In this document: one piece after another, positions 18,260-30,896 of the stretch
Layout of the letters: each line of letters begins with the position of its first letter
How positions within the stretch are numbered: the first letter of the stretch is position 1
Assembly (NCBI GenBank): GCA_023954075.1
Contig: JAMLIV010000008.1
Location: forward strand, 1-64,000
Length of the DNA: 64,000 nucleotides
Direction: 5' to 3'
DNA from: Lysobacteraceae bacterium
GTDB taxonomy: Bacteria; Pseudomonadota; Gammaproteobacteria; Xanthomonadales; Xanthomonadaceae
Made by a program: the position numbers and the translations under genes
The notes under the pieces: model-generated
Databases searched by the model: none
What the model saw: only the letters and a program-made list of their open reading frames with translations
What the model was told of the DNA's origin: nothing

Positions 18260-21200
18260 TCAAGTCCCTGCCGGCGCGGGCCGGGCGCGCCAGCGGCGCA
18301 GATCGTCCATCACGGTATAGGCCGCAGGAACCACGATCAGGCTGAGCACGGTGGAGGTCACCAGTCCGCCGATCACCGCGATGGCCATGGGCGCGCGGAA
18401 GCTGGATTCGGCCGACAGCCCGAGCGCCACCGGTGCCATGCCCGCGCTCATCGCGAGCGTGGTCATGATCACCGGGCGGGCGCGCTTGCGGCAGGCATCG
18501 ACCAGGGCGTCGTGCCGGGACAGGCCGTGCTCCTCTTCCGCGATCACCGCGTAATCCACCAGCAGGATGGAGTTCTTGGTGGCGATGCCGATCAGCATCA
18601 AGAGGCCGATCAGGGCCGGCAGCGACAGCATGTTCCGGGTGACCAGCAGCGCCCCGAAGGCACCGCCCGCGCACAGCGGCACCGCGGTGAGGATGGTGAC
18701 GGGCTGGAAGGCGTTGTTGAACAGCAGAAGCAACACCGCGTAGATACACGCGATGCCGGCCAGCATGGCCAGCACGAAGCCGGTGAACAGTTCCACGAAC
18801 ACCTCGGCGTCACCGGCGTTGAGGAAGCTCACGCCCGCCGGCAGCTGCTGCACGCTCGGCAGGCGTTCCACTTCCGCCATCACCTCGCCCAGGGCGCGAC
18901 CGTTGAGCTCGGCGGTCAAGGTGACGTTGCGCTGGCGCTGGTAGCGCGCGATCTGCACCGGGCCGGCATCCAGACGGATGTCGGCCACCGAATCGAGCGG
19001 CACCGGGCCGTCGCGCCCGGCCACCTGGAGCTGGCCGATCAGCGCCGGCTCGGCCAGCGCGGCGCGCGCAAAGCCCACCCGGATCGGAATCTGGCGCTCC
19101 GGCAGGTTGAGCTTGGCCAGATACTGCATATAGTCGCCGGCGGTGGCGATGCGCGCGGCTTCCGCAATGGCTTCAGTAGTGACGCCGCGTTCGGCCGCGC
19201 GCACCGGATCGGGCGCGATCACCACTTCCGGGCGCAGCAGCGAGGCCGTGGAAGAAATGCTGCCCAGGCCCGGCAGGGTCCGCAGTTCGCGCTCGACCGC
19301 CTGCGCCGTCTCCGACAGGCGGAGCGCATCATCGCCGGCGAGCACGAGCTGCATCTGTTCGCCCGGCTCGCTGCTGAGGAAGCTCACCCGCACGCCGGGA
19401 AGGTCATGCAGGCGCGCACGGGTTTCGCGCTCCAGCGTTTTCTGATGGCGGCTGCGGCCGTCCGGCTCACCCCAATCCAGGATCAGCGTCGCCTTGCGCG
19501 TCTCCCCCACGCCGGTCTTGCCGGGATCGCCGAGGTCCAGCGCGCCACCGATCATGGTGTAGACCCGACGCAGTTCGGGAATATCAGCCAGAAGGCCGCG
19601 CGCGGTTTCGGCCAGCGCGGTGGTTTCCTCGATCGAGGTGCCCGGTGCCAGCTCGATGCCGAGATTGCTGCGCCCCAGATCCGAAACGGGGATGAAAGTG
19701 GCCGGAATCAGCGGCAGCAGCGCCAGCGAAGCCAGGAACAGGCCGAACGCGATCCACAGGGTGCGGGCGCGGTGGCGCAAGGCCGCGTCCACCCATCCCA
19801 GATACCCGCGCATCAGCGGCCCCTCGGCCTCATGTTCGGGCCGGGGCTTGAGCCGGTAGGCCGCGATCATCGGCGTGAGCAGGCGCGCCACCATCAGTGA
19901 GAACAGCACCGCCGTGGCCGCGGTCCAGCCGAATTCGCGGAAGAACTTGCCGGCGATGCCGGGCATGAAGGCGACCGGCACGAATACCGCGGCCAGGGTC
20001 ATCGAAGTGGCGATGACCGCCAGGCCGATCTCCTGCGCCGCATCCAGCGCCGCCTGCTTGGGCGTCTTGCCCATGCCCAGGTGGCGCACGATGTTCTCGA
20101 CTTCGACGATGGCATCGTCCACCAGAATGCCAACCACCACGGCCAGCGCCAGCAGCGTGATCATGTTGAGGCTGAAGCCGAGCCAGTGGATCACCGCGAA
20201 AGTCGGGATGATCGACAGCGGCAACGCCAGCGCCGAGATCCAGGTCGCACGCCAGTCACGCAGGAACAGGAACACCACCAGCACCGCCAGCGCGCCGCCC
20301 TCCCACAGCATCGCCATGGAGGAACTGTAGGAACGCTCGGCTTCCTCCACGGTGGAAAACACCACGTCGAACTCGACGCCGGGATGGGTGCGCTCCAGTT
20401 CGGCCAGCGCGTGCCGCACGCCGCGGGCGACCTCCACTTCACTCGAACCGCGCGCGCGCATCAGCGAAAAGCCGACCACCGGTTCGCCATCGAGCAGGGC
20501 CGTTTCCACCGGATCGGCGGCACCATCGCTCACCCGTGCCAGCGCCGACAGGCGCACCGCCCGTCCGTCACGCAGTGCGATCGGGAACTCGCGCAGGTCG
20601 TCGGCGACCGCGACCGTCGCCACGGTACGGATCACCTGCCGCTGGCCGCCCCACTCGGCCTGTCCGGACGGGCGCTCGACCTGGATTTGCGCCAGCTGCC
20701 GGGATACTTCGCCGGCGGTGATGCCATAGCCAAGCAGCGTCGACGGATCCAGATCCACGCGCACCTCGCGCTGCACCCCGCCGGTCCGCGTCACCTGGGC
20801 GACGCCGCGCACGCCGAACAGGGCGCGTGACACGGTGTCATCGACGAACCAGCTGAGTTCATCGGCCCGCCAGCCCGGAGCACGCACGGCATAGGACAAG
20901 AGTGTGCCGCCGGTGATCGACACCTTGGCGATCACCGGCTCCTGGATGTCGCGCGGCAGGTCGATGCGGATGCGGGTGATGGCATCGCGCACCTCGTCCA
21001 GCGCCGGCTCCAGCGGAGTTGCCAAGTGGAACTCCACGAAGGTGACCGACTGGCCTTCGGTCACCGAGGAAATCGTGCGCTTGACCCCCTCCAGCGTCGC
21101 CACCGCGTTCTCGACCCGGCGCGTGACCTCGGTTTCAAGCTGTGCCGGCGCGGCGCCGGGGAGGCTCACAGTCACCGTCACCATCGGGAAGGCGATATCC

Positions 21201-21313
21201 GGAAAGCGCGAGACGGGAAGCTGGCGAAATGCGAACAGCCCGGCCACGCACAGCGCGATGAAGAGAAGAATCGCGGGCAGCGGCCGATGGATCGACCAGG
21301 CCGAAAAGTTCAT
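18260..21313 (-). CDS. RND efflux pump inner-membrane permease
   Basis: This 1017-residue transporter has the twelve-segment RND layout with two large periplasmic loops. It begins MNFSAWSIHRPLPAILL and carries the proton-relay aspartates in VGILVDDAIVEVENI (TM4). The porter domains include SLPGAAPAQLETEVT and LIGIATKNSILLVDYAV. It most resembles the hydrophobe/amphiphile efflux (HAE) group; the substrate is unknown. Its start overlaps the stop of the adaptor gene (ATGA), so the pair is translationally coupled. No outer-membrane TolC partner lies in the window. Confidence 0.92.
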   Translation of the reverse strand: MNFSAWSIHRPLPAILLFIALCVAGLFAFRQLPVSRFPDIAFPMVTVTVSLPGAAPAQLETEVTRRVENAVATLEGVKRTISSVTEGQSVTFVEFHLATPLEPALDEVRDAITRIRIDLPRDIQEPVIAKVSITGGTLLSYAVRAPGWRADELSWFVDDTVSRALFGVRGVAQVTRTGGVQREVRVDLDPSTLLGYGITAGEVSRQLAQIQVERPSGQAEWGGQRQVIRTVATVAVADDLREFPIALRDGRAVRLSALARVSDGAADPVETALLDGEPVVGFSLMRARGSSEVEVARGVRHALAELERTHPGVEFDVVFSTVEEAERSYSSSMAMLWEGGALAVLVVFLFLRDWRATWISALALPLSIIPTFAVIHWLGFSLNMITLLALAVVVGILVDDAIVEVENIVRHLGMGKTPKQAALDAAQEIGLAVIATSMTLAAVFVPVAFMPGIAGKFFREFGWTAATAVLFSLMVARLLTPMIAAYRLKPRPEHEAEGPLMRGYLGWVDAALRHRARTLWIAFGLFLASLALLPLIPATFIPVSDLGRSNLGIELAPGTSIEETTALAETARGLLADIPELRRVYTMIGGALDLGDPGKTGVGETRKATLILDWGEPDGRSRHQKTLERETRARLHDLPGVRVSFLSSEPGEQMQLVLAGDDALRLSETAQAVERELRTLPGLGSISSTASLLRPEVVIAPDPVRAAERGVTTEAIAEAARIATAGDYMQYLAKLNLPERQIPIRVGFARAALAEPALIGQLQVAGRDGPVPLDSVADIRLDAGPVQIARYQRQRNVTLTAELNGRALGEVMAEVERLPSVQQLPAGVSFLNAGDAEVFVELFTGFVLAMLAGIACIYAVLLLLFNNAFQPVTILTAVPLCAGGAFGALLVTRNMLSLPALIGLLMLIGIATKNSILLVDYAVIAEEEHGLSRHDALVDACRKRARPVIMTTLAMSAGMAPVALGLSAESSFRAPMAIAVIGGLVTSTVLSLIVVPAAYTVMDDLRRWRARPAPAGT

Positions 21314-22389
21314 GGCGCGTCAGCCACCACGCGCACGCGGTCGCCCTCGCCCAGGAATCCGGCCCCGCTCCCGACGACGGGCTGGCCTTCTTCCAAGCCG
21401 GCAAGCACCTCGATGCGCCCGGCGAAAACGCGCCCGGTATCGATGCGGTGACGCACCACGCGCTGCGACTGATCCACGCCAAAGACGTAGGCAAAACCGT
21501 CGCGCCGCACCACTGCAGCCAGCGGCACCGTCAGCACGGGTGCCTGGGCGGTTTCGATGCGGCCCTCGGCCACCATGCCGGCGCGCAGCGCGCCCGGCGC
21601 GGGAAGGTCGGCCTGCAGCAGGGCGGTACGCGTGGCCGCATCCAGTCCCGGAGCGACCGCACGCACGCGACCTTCGACGATGCTTCCCTCCGCACCGCGC
21701 AGCCGTACGGCCTGGCCGACGGCCACGCGGGACAGGTCGCCCTCGGCGATCTGCGCGCGCCACTCCAACCGGTTCTGCCGGATCAGGTGAAACAGCGGCG
21801 CGGCCGGCGACACCACCTCGCCCGGCTGCACCGCACGACGCGAAATCACGCCCGCATCCGGTGCCACCAGAGTGGTCCACGACAGCCGCAGCCCGGCGGC
21901 ATCGAGGGCGGCCTCCGCCGTCGCGCGGCGCGCATCGGCCTGCGCCCGGAGCGCGCCAAGCTGGTCGAAATCCGCCGCACTCATCAGGCCGCGCCCGGAA
22001 AGCGCGCGCCCCCGCTCCAGGTTGGCGGTCGCCAGCGCCAGGGACGCTTCCGCCTCGGCGCATGCGGCGCGCGCCTGAGCCACATCGCTGCGCGCGGCGC
22101 GATCATCCAGCCGCAACAGCACCTCGCCCGCCGCCACCGCCTGCCCCACCTCGACCCGCACCTCGATGACGCGCAGTCCAGCCACTTCGACGCCCAGCGG
22201 CGTCTCCTCCCACGCGGCCACCTGCCCCGACGCCACCACCTCGTGCGCCAGCACCTCGCGCTGTACCGGCACCAGCGCCACCGCGAGCGCATTGGCGGCC
22301 GCGTCTTCGCCTGTCGGATCGGAAGCGCCGCCGCAGGCCGACAGCGCAACGGCCAGAACGAGGGTCAGGAGGCGAAGCGATCGTGGCAT
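21310..22389 (-). CDS. RND efflux periplasmic adaptor (membrane-fusion) lipoprotein
   Basis: The 359-residue protein begins with a lipoprotein signal (MPRSLRLLTLVLAVALSACGG; lipobox LSAC), so it should be anchored by lipid to the inner membrane. The order of barrel, lipoyl (GLRVIEVRVEVGQAVAAGEVLLRLDD), coiled-coil hairpin (SDVAQARAACAEAEASLA onwards) and second lipoyl half (TLVAPDAGVISRR) is standard. It bridges the RND permease to an outer-membrane channel. The start at 22389 gives the lipobox; a far longer frame upstream overlaps dcd. Confidence 0.92.
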   Translation of the reverse strand: MPRSLRLLTLVLAVALSACGGASDPTGEDAAANALAVALVPVQREVLAHEVVASGQVAAWEETPLGVEVAGLRVIEVRVEVGQAVAAGEVLLRLDDRAARSDVAQARAACAEAEASLALATANLERGRALSGRGLMSAADFDQLGALRAQADARRATAEAALDAAGLRLSWTTLVAPDAGVISRRAVQPGEVVSPAAPLFHLIRQNRLEWRAQIAEGDLSRVAVGQAVRLRGAEGSIVEGRVRAVAPGLDAATRTALLQADLPAPGALRAGMVAEGRIETAQAPVLTVPLAAVVRRDGFAYVFGVDQSQRVVRHRIDTGRVFAGRIEVLAGLEEGQPVVGSGAGFLGEGDRVRVVADAP

Positions 22390-22451
22390 GGCTCGGGCCG
22401 GGGCGTGCCGCCGGCGCGGCCGGCAGCGGAATGAGGGGAGCAGCGCAGCGC

Positions 22452-23021
<570 letters not shown>

Positions 23022-23149
23022 GCCCGTTGCGTGCCCCGTGAGGTTCCAAGCCCGGCAGTTTAATGCACCCGACGGCCGAACACGCTGCGTCATTGGCAGT
23101 CCCGGCGATGGATCGCGCCGCACAGGCTCGACGCTGTCGCGACCCTGAC

Positions 23150-23815
23150 TCAGTCCCCCAGCGGAAACGCCTGTGCGGCCTCGTCCACCTCGCCGATCAC
23201 GTCCACGCCGGGAGGCGGCACGAAGCGGAAGGTGCCGACGTCGAACGCGGGATTGCGCTGCCAGCCGGAGAACGCGATCCGGGTACGCTGCCCCAGGGAA
23301 TCGGTCATGTCCATGCGCGCCAGCGCCCCATCCGCGAATCCGAGCCGGGCTTTCGAAAACGGCGGATCGTCGCCGCGTGGCGTCAGTTCCACCCAGGCCA
23401 GCCCGTCGGCCTGCCCGCCGTCGGCCACGGCAAACTGGCGATCAAGTTCAGCCGGATCCACCAGCACCATCAGCGGACTCTGCTGCTCTTCCACACCCTG
23501 AGGGCGCACCTGCACCTGCTCCAGATCCGGGTCGAAAATCCACACCTTGCTGCCGTCGGCCACGATCAGCTGTGGAAACGGCGCTTCATACTCCCAGCGG
23601 AACTGGCGCGGAACCGCCAGTGCCAGCGTCCCGTGGCTGTCTTCGGTGAGGCGGCCGGTGCCGTCGAACACGCGCTGGACGAACTGGCCTTTCAGCCCCT
23701 CCAGGCCCTGCGAGAACGCCGCCAGCACGGCGTGTGGGTCGGCGGCGCGCGCGGCACTCGCATGGAGCGCGAAACAAGGAATCAGTACCAGGCCGAAAGC
23801 GGCGGCAAGGCGCAT
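23150..23815 (-). CDS. lolA: Outer-membrane lipoprotein carrier protein LolA
   Basis: The 221-residue periplasmic chaperone moves lipoproteins from LolCDE to LolB. A signal peptide ends near ASAARA-AD. The mature part carries [39 protein letters not shown] and a [15 protein letters not shown] strand pair, all typical of LolA. It follows ftsK by about 90 bases on the same strand, the common ftsK-lolA order. Confidence 0.93.
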   Translation of the reverse strand: MRLAAAFGLVLIPCFALHASAARAADPHAVLAAFSQGLEGLKGQFVQRVFDGTGRLTEDSHGTLALAVPRQFRWEYEAPFPQLIVADGSKVWIFDPDLEQVQVRPQGVEEQQSPLMVLVDPAELDRQFAVADGGQADGLAWVELTPRGDDPPFSKARLGFADGALARMDMTDSLGQRTRIAFSGWQRNPAFDVGTFRFVPPPGVDVIGEVDEAAQAFPLGD

Positions 23816-23904
23816 GGGAGAACTCCGGATGCAGAGGCGGATAGCGTGCCGGCAGACGCATGAACGCAGGCCGTGCGCGCTCATGCGCCGGCCCCTCCTG
23901 CCGA

Positions 23905-27380
<3,476 letters not shown>

Positions 27381-27410
27381 CCGAACGGCGGCGTGGCCGA
27401 CAGCCGGCGG

Positions 27411-28547
27411 ATGCCCGCAGTCCTCACCCTCGTCGACTCCCTCGCCTCGGTGCCGGCCGAGGCGTGGGACGCGCTGCACGATGGCACCAACCCCTTCGTC
27501 GCGCACGCCTTCCTCTTCGGGCTGGAAACCACCGGCTGCCTGCCGCCCCGCTACGGCTGGGCACCGCGCCACGCGCTGCTGCACGACGGCCCCCGCCTGA
27601 TTGCGGCGGCACCGGCATGGCGCAAGGACAACTCGCGCGGCGAGTATGTGTTCGACTTCGCCTGGGCCGCGGCCTGCGAAGAAGCCGGCATCGCGTATTA
27701 CCCCAAGTGGCTGGTCGGAGTGCCGTGGTCGCCGGTGCCCGGGCCGCGACTCATGGCGCGCGACGAGCCGGCGCGGCAGGCGCTGGCGCAGGCCCTCGCC
27801 GCGCACACCCGGGCCGCGGGCTGGTCCTCGCTGCACGTCAACTTCCTGCCTGAATCGGAAACTTACGCGTTCGACCCGCGCTGGCTGGCCCGCCACGAGC
27901 TGCAGTTCCACTGGGAAAACCCCGGCTGGCGCGACTTTGCCGACTATCTTGCCGCCATGACCAGCCGCCGCCGCAAGGCGATCCGGCAGGAACGGACGAA
28001 GGTCGCACAGGCGGGCTATCGCTTCCGCATCGCACACGGCGACGAGGCCAGCGACGAAGATCTCGCCGCGATGCACGACTTCTATCGCATCACCTTCGCG
28101 CAGAAGGGCAACGTGGCGGTGCTGACGCGCGGCTTCTTCGCCCATCTGGCCCGCACGATGCCGCGCACGCTGGTGCTGGTGCTGGCCGAGCGCGGGGGGC
28201 GCACCGTCGCAGGCGCGCTGTGCCTGCGCGGCGGCGACACGCTCTACGGACGCTACTGGGGCAGCGTCGAGGACAGCCCGGGGCTGCACTTCGAGACCTG
28301 CTACTACCAGGGCATCGAATACTGCCTGCGCGAGGGATTGCGCCGCTTCGAGCCGGGCGCGCAGGGCGAACACAAGCTGGCGCGCGGCTTTCTGCCGGTA
28401 CTCACCCACAGCCGCCACCTGGTGACCAACCCTCACCTGGACGCCGCGCTGCGGCCCTGGTGTGCGCAGGAACGCGAAGGCGTGCGACGCTATCGCGACC
28501 TGCTGCTGGAGCACTCGCCGTTTCGCCATGCACCTGCCGCGTCTTGA
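27411..28547 (+). CDS. COG3146-type GNAT-like protein
   Basis: The 378-residue protein belongs to a widespread family annotated as putative peptidoglycan-related or GNAT acetyltransferases. Landmarks are NPFVAHAFLFGLE near the start, ARHELQFHWENPGW, the basic MTSRRRKAIRQERTKV stretch, and EPGAQGEHKLARGFLP. No member function is established that I know. The ATG at 27411 is preferred; a GTG at 27393 would add six residues. It overlaps aat by 20 bases. Confidence 0.8.
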   Translation: MPAVLTLVDSLASVPAEAWDALHDGTNPFVAHAFLFGLETTGCLPPRYGWAPRHALLHDGPRLIAAAPAWRKDNSRGEYVFDFAWAAACEEAGIAYYPKWLVGVPWSPVPGPRLMARDEPARQALAQALAAHTRAAGWSSLHVNFLPESETYAFDPRWLARHELQFHWENPGWRDFADYLAAMTSRRRKAIRQERTKVAQAGYRFRIAHGDEASDEDLAAMHDFYRITFAQKGNVAVLTRGFFAHLARTMPRTLVLVLAERGGRTVAGALCLRGGDTLYGRYWGSVEDSPGLHFETCYYQGIEYCLREGLRRFEPGAQGEHKLARGFLPVLTHSRHLVTNPHLDAALRPWCAQEREGVRRYRDLLLEHSPFRHAPAAS

Positions 28548-29250
28548 TCCCGATCCGACGACCCCGTTCCCGCCGCCCGAGAGCGCCCGGCGTCAGCCCG
28601 ACGGCCTGCTGGCCTGGGGCGGCGATCTCTCCCCCACGCGCCTGATGCGCGCGTACCGCAGCGGAATCTTCCCCTGGTATTCGCAGGGCGACCCGATCCT
28701 GTGGTGGTCACCGGACCCGCGCACGGTATTCGACACGGCCGACCTGCACCTTTCGCGTCGATTCCGTCGCAGCCTGCGGCACAGCGACTGGACGATCCAT
28801 GCCGACCGCGATTTCGCCGGCGTCGTCGAGGCCTGTGCAAGCACGCCGCGCCGCGGCCAGGACGGCACCTGGATCCTGCCTGAGATGGCGCGCGCCTATG
28901 TTGAACTGCACCGCCTCGGCCACGCGCACAGCGTCGAGGTATACGCCGGCGAGCGGCTCGTCGGCGGCATCTACGGCGTTGACGCCGGCCCGGTCTTCTG
29001 CGGGGAATCGATGTTCAGCCGCCAGAGCGGTGCCTCACGCCTGGCGCTTGCGGCCCTGTGCCGGCTGCTGGCCGAGCGCGGCGTGCGCTGGCTCGATGCG
29101 CAGATGCACACCCCGCACCTGGCCGCGCTGGGCGCGCGCCAGATCCGCCGCAGCGAATATCTGTCCTGCCTTGCGGACCGGGAGCCGTCGAGTTCCAGCG
29201 CCGATTGGCCGGAGCATTGCCGCAACCGGGTCGCTGCCGACTTCGGCTGA
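28528..29250 (+). CDS. aat: Leucyl/phenylalanyl-tRNA-protein transferase
   Basis: The 240-residue enzyme adds Leu or Phe to the N-terminus of proteins starting with Lys or Arg, marking them for ClpAP. It has the family segments LLAWGGDLSPTRLMRAYRSGIFPWY, WWSPDPRTVF, VGGIYGV and ESMFSRQSGASRLALAAL. The ATG at 28528 gives the usual N-terminus. It lies just before infA, as in many Gammaproteobacteria. Confidence 0.95.
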   Translation: MHLPRLDPDPTTPFPPPESARRQPDGLLAWGGDLSPTRLMRAYRSGIFPWYSQGDPILWWSPDPRTVFDTADLHLSRRFRRSLRHSDWTIHADRDFAGVVEACASTPRRGQDGTWILPEMARAYVELHRLGHAHSVEVYAGERLVGGIYGVDAGPVFCGESMFSRQSGASRLALAALCRLLAERGVRWLDAQMHTPHLAALGARQIRRSEYLSCLADREPSSSSADWPEHCRNRVAADFG

Positions 29251-29311
29251 ACGCCTGCGCGGCATCGGACGGCCTGGCGGATGGCGCGCCGGGGCGCATG
29301 TCGGGGACGCG

Positions 29312-29341
29312 TTCGTCAACGGTATCGAATCGTGGCATAAT
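29312..29341 (+). promoter_or_regulatory. Probable infA promoter
   Basis: A CATAAT -10 box at 29336-29341 is preceded by a weak -35 (TTCGTC at 29312-29317). The predicted start is about 35 bases before the infA ATG. Confidence 0.45.
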
Positions 29342-29382
29342 GGCGGGCGTTTTTCGCCAAAACCCCCAACTCACGGCCCCGA

Positions 29383-29601
29383 ATGTCCAAAGACGACTCC
29401 ATCGAAATGGAAGGCTCGGTCCTCGAGACCCTGCCCAACACCATGTTCCGCGTGAAGCTGGAAAACGGCCACGTCGTGACAGCCCACATTTCCGGCCGCA
29501 TGCGCAAGAACTACATCCGCATCCTGACCGGCGACAAGGTCAAGGTCGAGATGACGCCCTACGACCTGACCAAGGGCCGCATCACCTACCGCATGAAGTG
29601 A
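29383..29601 (+). CDS. infA: Translation initiation factor IF-1
   Basis: The 72-residue S1-fold protein binds the ribosomal A site during initiation. It is nearly the consensus: [49 protein letters not shown], and GRITYRMK at the end. No strong Shine-Dalgarno precedes it. Two hairpins follow: one alone, then a bidirectional terminator shared with the cold-shock gene. Confidence 0.98.
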   Translation: MSKDDSIEMEGSVLETLPNTMFRVKLENGHVVTAHISGRMRKNYIRILTGDKVKVEMTPYDLTKGRITYRMK

Positions 29602-29640
29602 GCCTCCGGAGGCACCGGCGACTCCGGGAAGCAACCTCTG

Positions 29641-29668
29641 GAAGGCGGGGCCGCAGCTCCGCCTTCTT
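29641..29668 (+). terminator. infA terminator hairpin
   Basis: An 8-base stem (gaaggcgg against ccgccttc) followed by a T-rich run (ttcgtt) lies 40 bases after infA. Confidence 0.55.
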
Positions 29669-29683
29669 CGTTGCATCCACATG

Positions 29684-29715
29684 AAAAAACCGCCCGGGGT
29701 CACCGGGCGGTTTTC
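29684..29715. terminator. Bidirectional Rho-independent terminator between infA and the cold-shock gene
   Basis: The stem accgcccgg / ccgggcggt is flanked by an A-run on the left and a T-run on the right. It can stop transcription from both sides; the cold-shock gene converges from the right. Confidence 0.85.
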
Positions 29716-29739
29716 ATCGAACCGGCATCTGATCTGCCG

Positions 29740-29949
29740 TCAGAGCGCCTGGACCTCATCGGCCTGGTAGCCCTTCGGGCCCTGGGTCACGATGAAGGAC
29801 ACCTTCTGCCCTTCCTTCAGCGACTTGAAACCAGCGCCCTGGATGGCGCGGAAGTGGACGAAAAGATCTTCACCGCCTTCGCGACTGATGAAGCCGAAGC
29901 CCTTGGCGTCGTTGAACCATTTGACTGTGCCGGTCTGACGATCGGACAT
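29740..29949 (-). CDS. CspA-family cold-shock protein
   Basis: The 69-residue single cold-shock domain has both RNA-binding motifs, KGFGFI and DLFVHF, and starts [17 protein letters not shown]. It binds single-stranded nucleic acid and acts as an RNA chaperone. The transcript appears to have a leader of about 150 bases (promoter at 30106-30134), which is typical of cold-regulated csp genes. The frame stays open through the leader, but that part has no similarity to the family. Confidence 0.95.
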   Translation of the reverse strand: MSDRQTGTVKWFNDAKGFGFISREGGEDLFVHFRAIQGAGFKSLKEGQKVSFIVTQGPKGYQADEVQAL

Positions 29950-30099
29950 GACGATAACTCCCGAAACATTGGCTGGACATGTAAACCCGCGGTGCGGGAC
30001 TGGCTGCAGGGAGTACGCGACGTGAAGCGATGGACAGACCGAACCGAATCGGACCTGCCGCACCGGGCCACGGTGCCTTGTGACCCTTGCAAACACAGC
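29950..30099 (-). promoter_or_regulatory. Long 5' leader of the cold-shock gene
   Basis: About 150 untranslated bases lie between the predicted transcription start and the ATG. Csp leaders elsewhere change fold with temperature. I cannot confirm a specific cold-box motif here. Confidence 0.45.
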
Positions 30100-30105
30100 G
30101 CTTTC

Positions 30106-30134
30106 CTTATACACGCTTTTCGTTCAGTCGCCAA
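30106..30134 (-). promoter_or_regulatory. Cold-shock gene promoter
   Basis: On the minus strand, TTGGCG and TATAAG are separated by 17 bases. This is a good sigma-70 spacing, placing the transcript start near 30099. Confidence 0.55.
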
Positions 30135-30213
30135 CGCGAGCGCACGGACACCGGCTGGCGGTGTCCGTGCGGGGATTTTCCGCGTTGGCCCGGTGGCTTA
30201 TCCGGGCGGTTGA

Positions 30214-30678
30214 TCAGCCCGCGGCGAGGCGGCGCTTGCGTGCGCGCAGCCCCTCATGCACGGCGCGGGCCTTGGCTTCGTACTGCATCGCCAGCACCCG
30301 CACCACGTAGCTGTGGTCGCGGTCGTGGCGGATGCGCTGCACCCGGCCCAGCAGGTCGGACTCGGCCTGCTCGATCTGGGTCACCTGATCCTGCTTGATG
30401 GCCTTGAGCCCGGTGCGAAGCGTGGTGTAGGTGGAATTGATGTGGGCGACCCATTCCGCCGGCTTGGCGACGCGCTTGCTGCTGCGCACCTTGGGCGTCC
30501 TGGCGGGCTTGACCTCGTGGCTGAGTTCTTCCACCAGCGTGGACTTGGCCTGGGCCATGCGGCGGAACAGTTTGCTCAATTCGCTGTCGGTCACCGCATC
30601 GGCCGCCTCGGCGTAGAAATCGACGCCCTCGCGCGTGGCTTCGATCAACTCGGGGAGAATGTTCAGCGACTCGCTCAT
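30214..30678 (-). CDS. DUF2383 (PA2169-like) four-helix protein
   Basis: The 154-residue protein begins MSESLNILPELIEATREGVDFY and is mostly helical. It shows the DUF2383 arrangement of paired helices with conserved acidic residues, like ferritin-like folds. Its role is unknown; some relatives are stress induced. AGGAG sits just before the ATG at 30678, which decides the start over one 36 bases upstream. Confidence 0.75.
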   Translation of the reverse strand: MSESLNILPELIEATREGVDFYAEAADAVTDSELSKLFRRMAQAKSTLVEELSHEVKPARTPKVRSSKRVAKPAEWVAHINSTYTTLRTGLKAIKQDQVTQIEQAESDLLGRVQRIRHDRDHSYVVRVLAMQYEAKARAVHEGLRARKRRLAAG

Positions 30679-30896
30679 GACAGGCTCCTGTATGGCTGAA
30701 GCAGACACCGCCATCCCGCGTGTCCGCGGAAACAGCGATCCTGCAAGGGAACAGTGGATGGCCGGCCCATCGGGTTCCGCACCATCCGACAGCCGAGAGT
30801 TTACTCTAGCGCCCGTAAAGAGTTCGTTATTCGTGACGGAGGCCCCGAACCGGAGAATTCTTTATCTGATTTTTATCATACAGTTGGGGTTGATAG

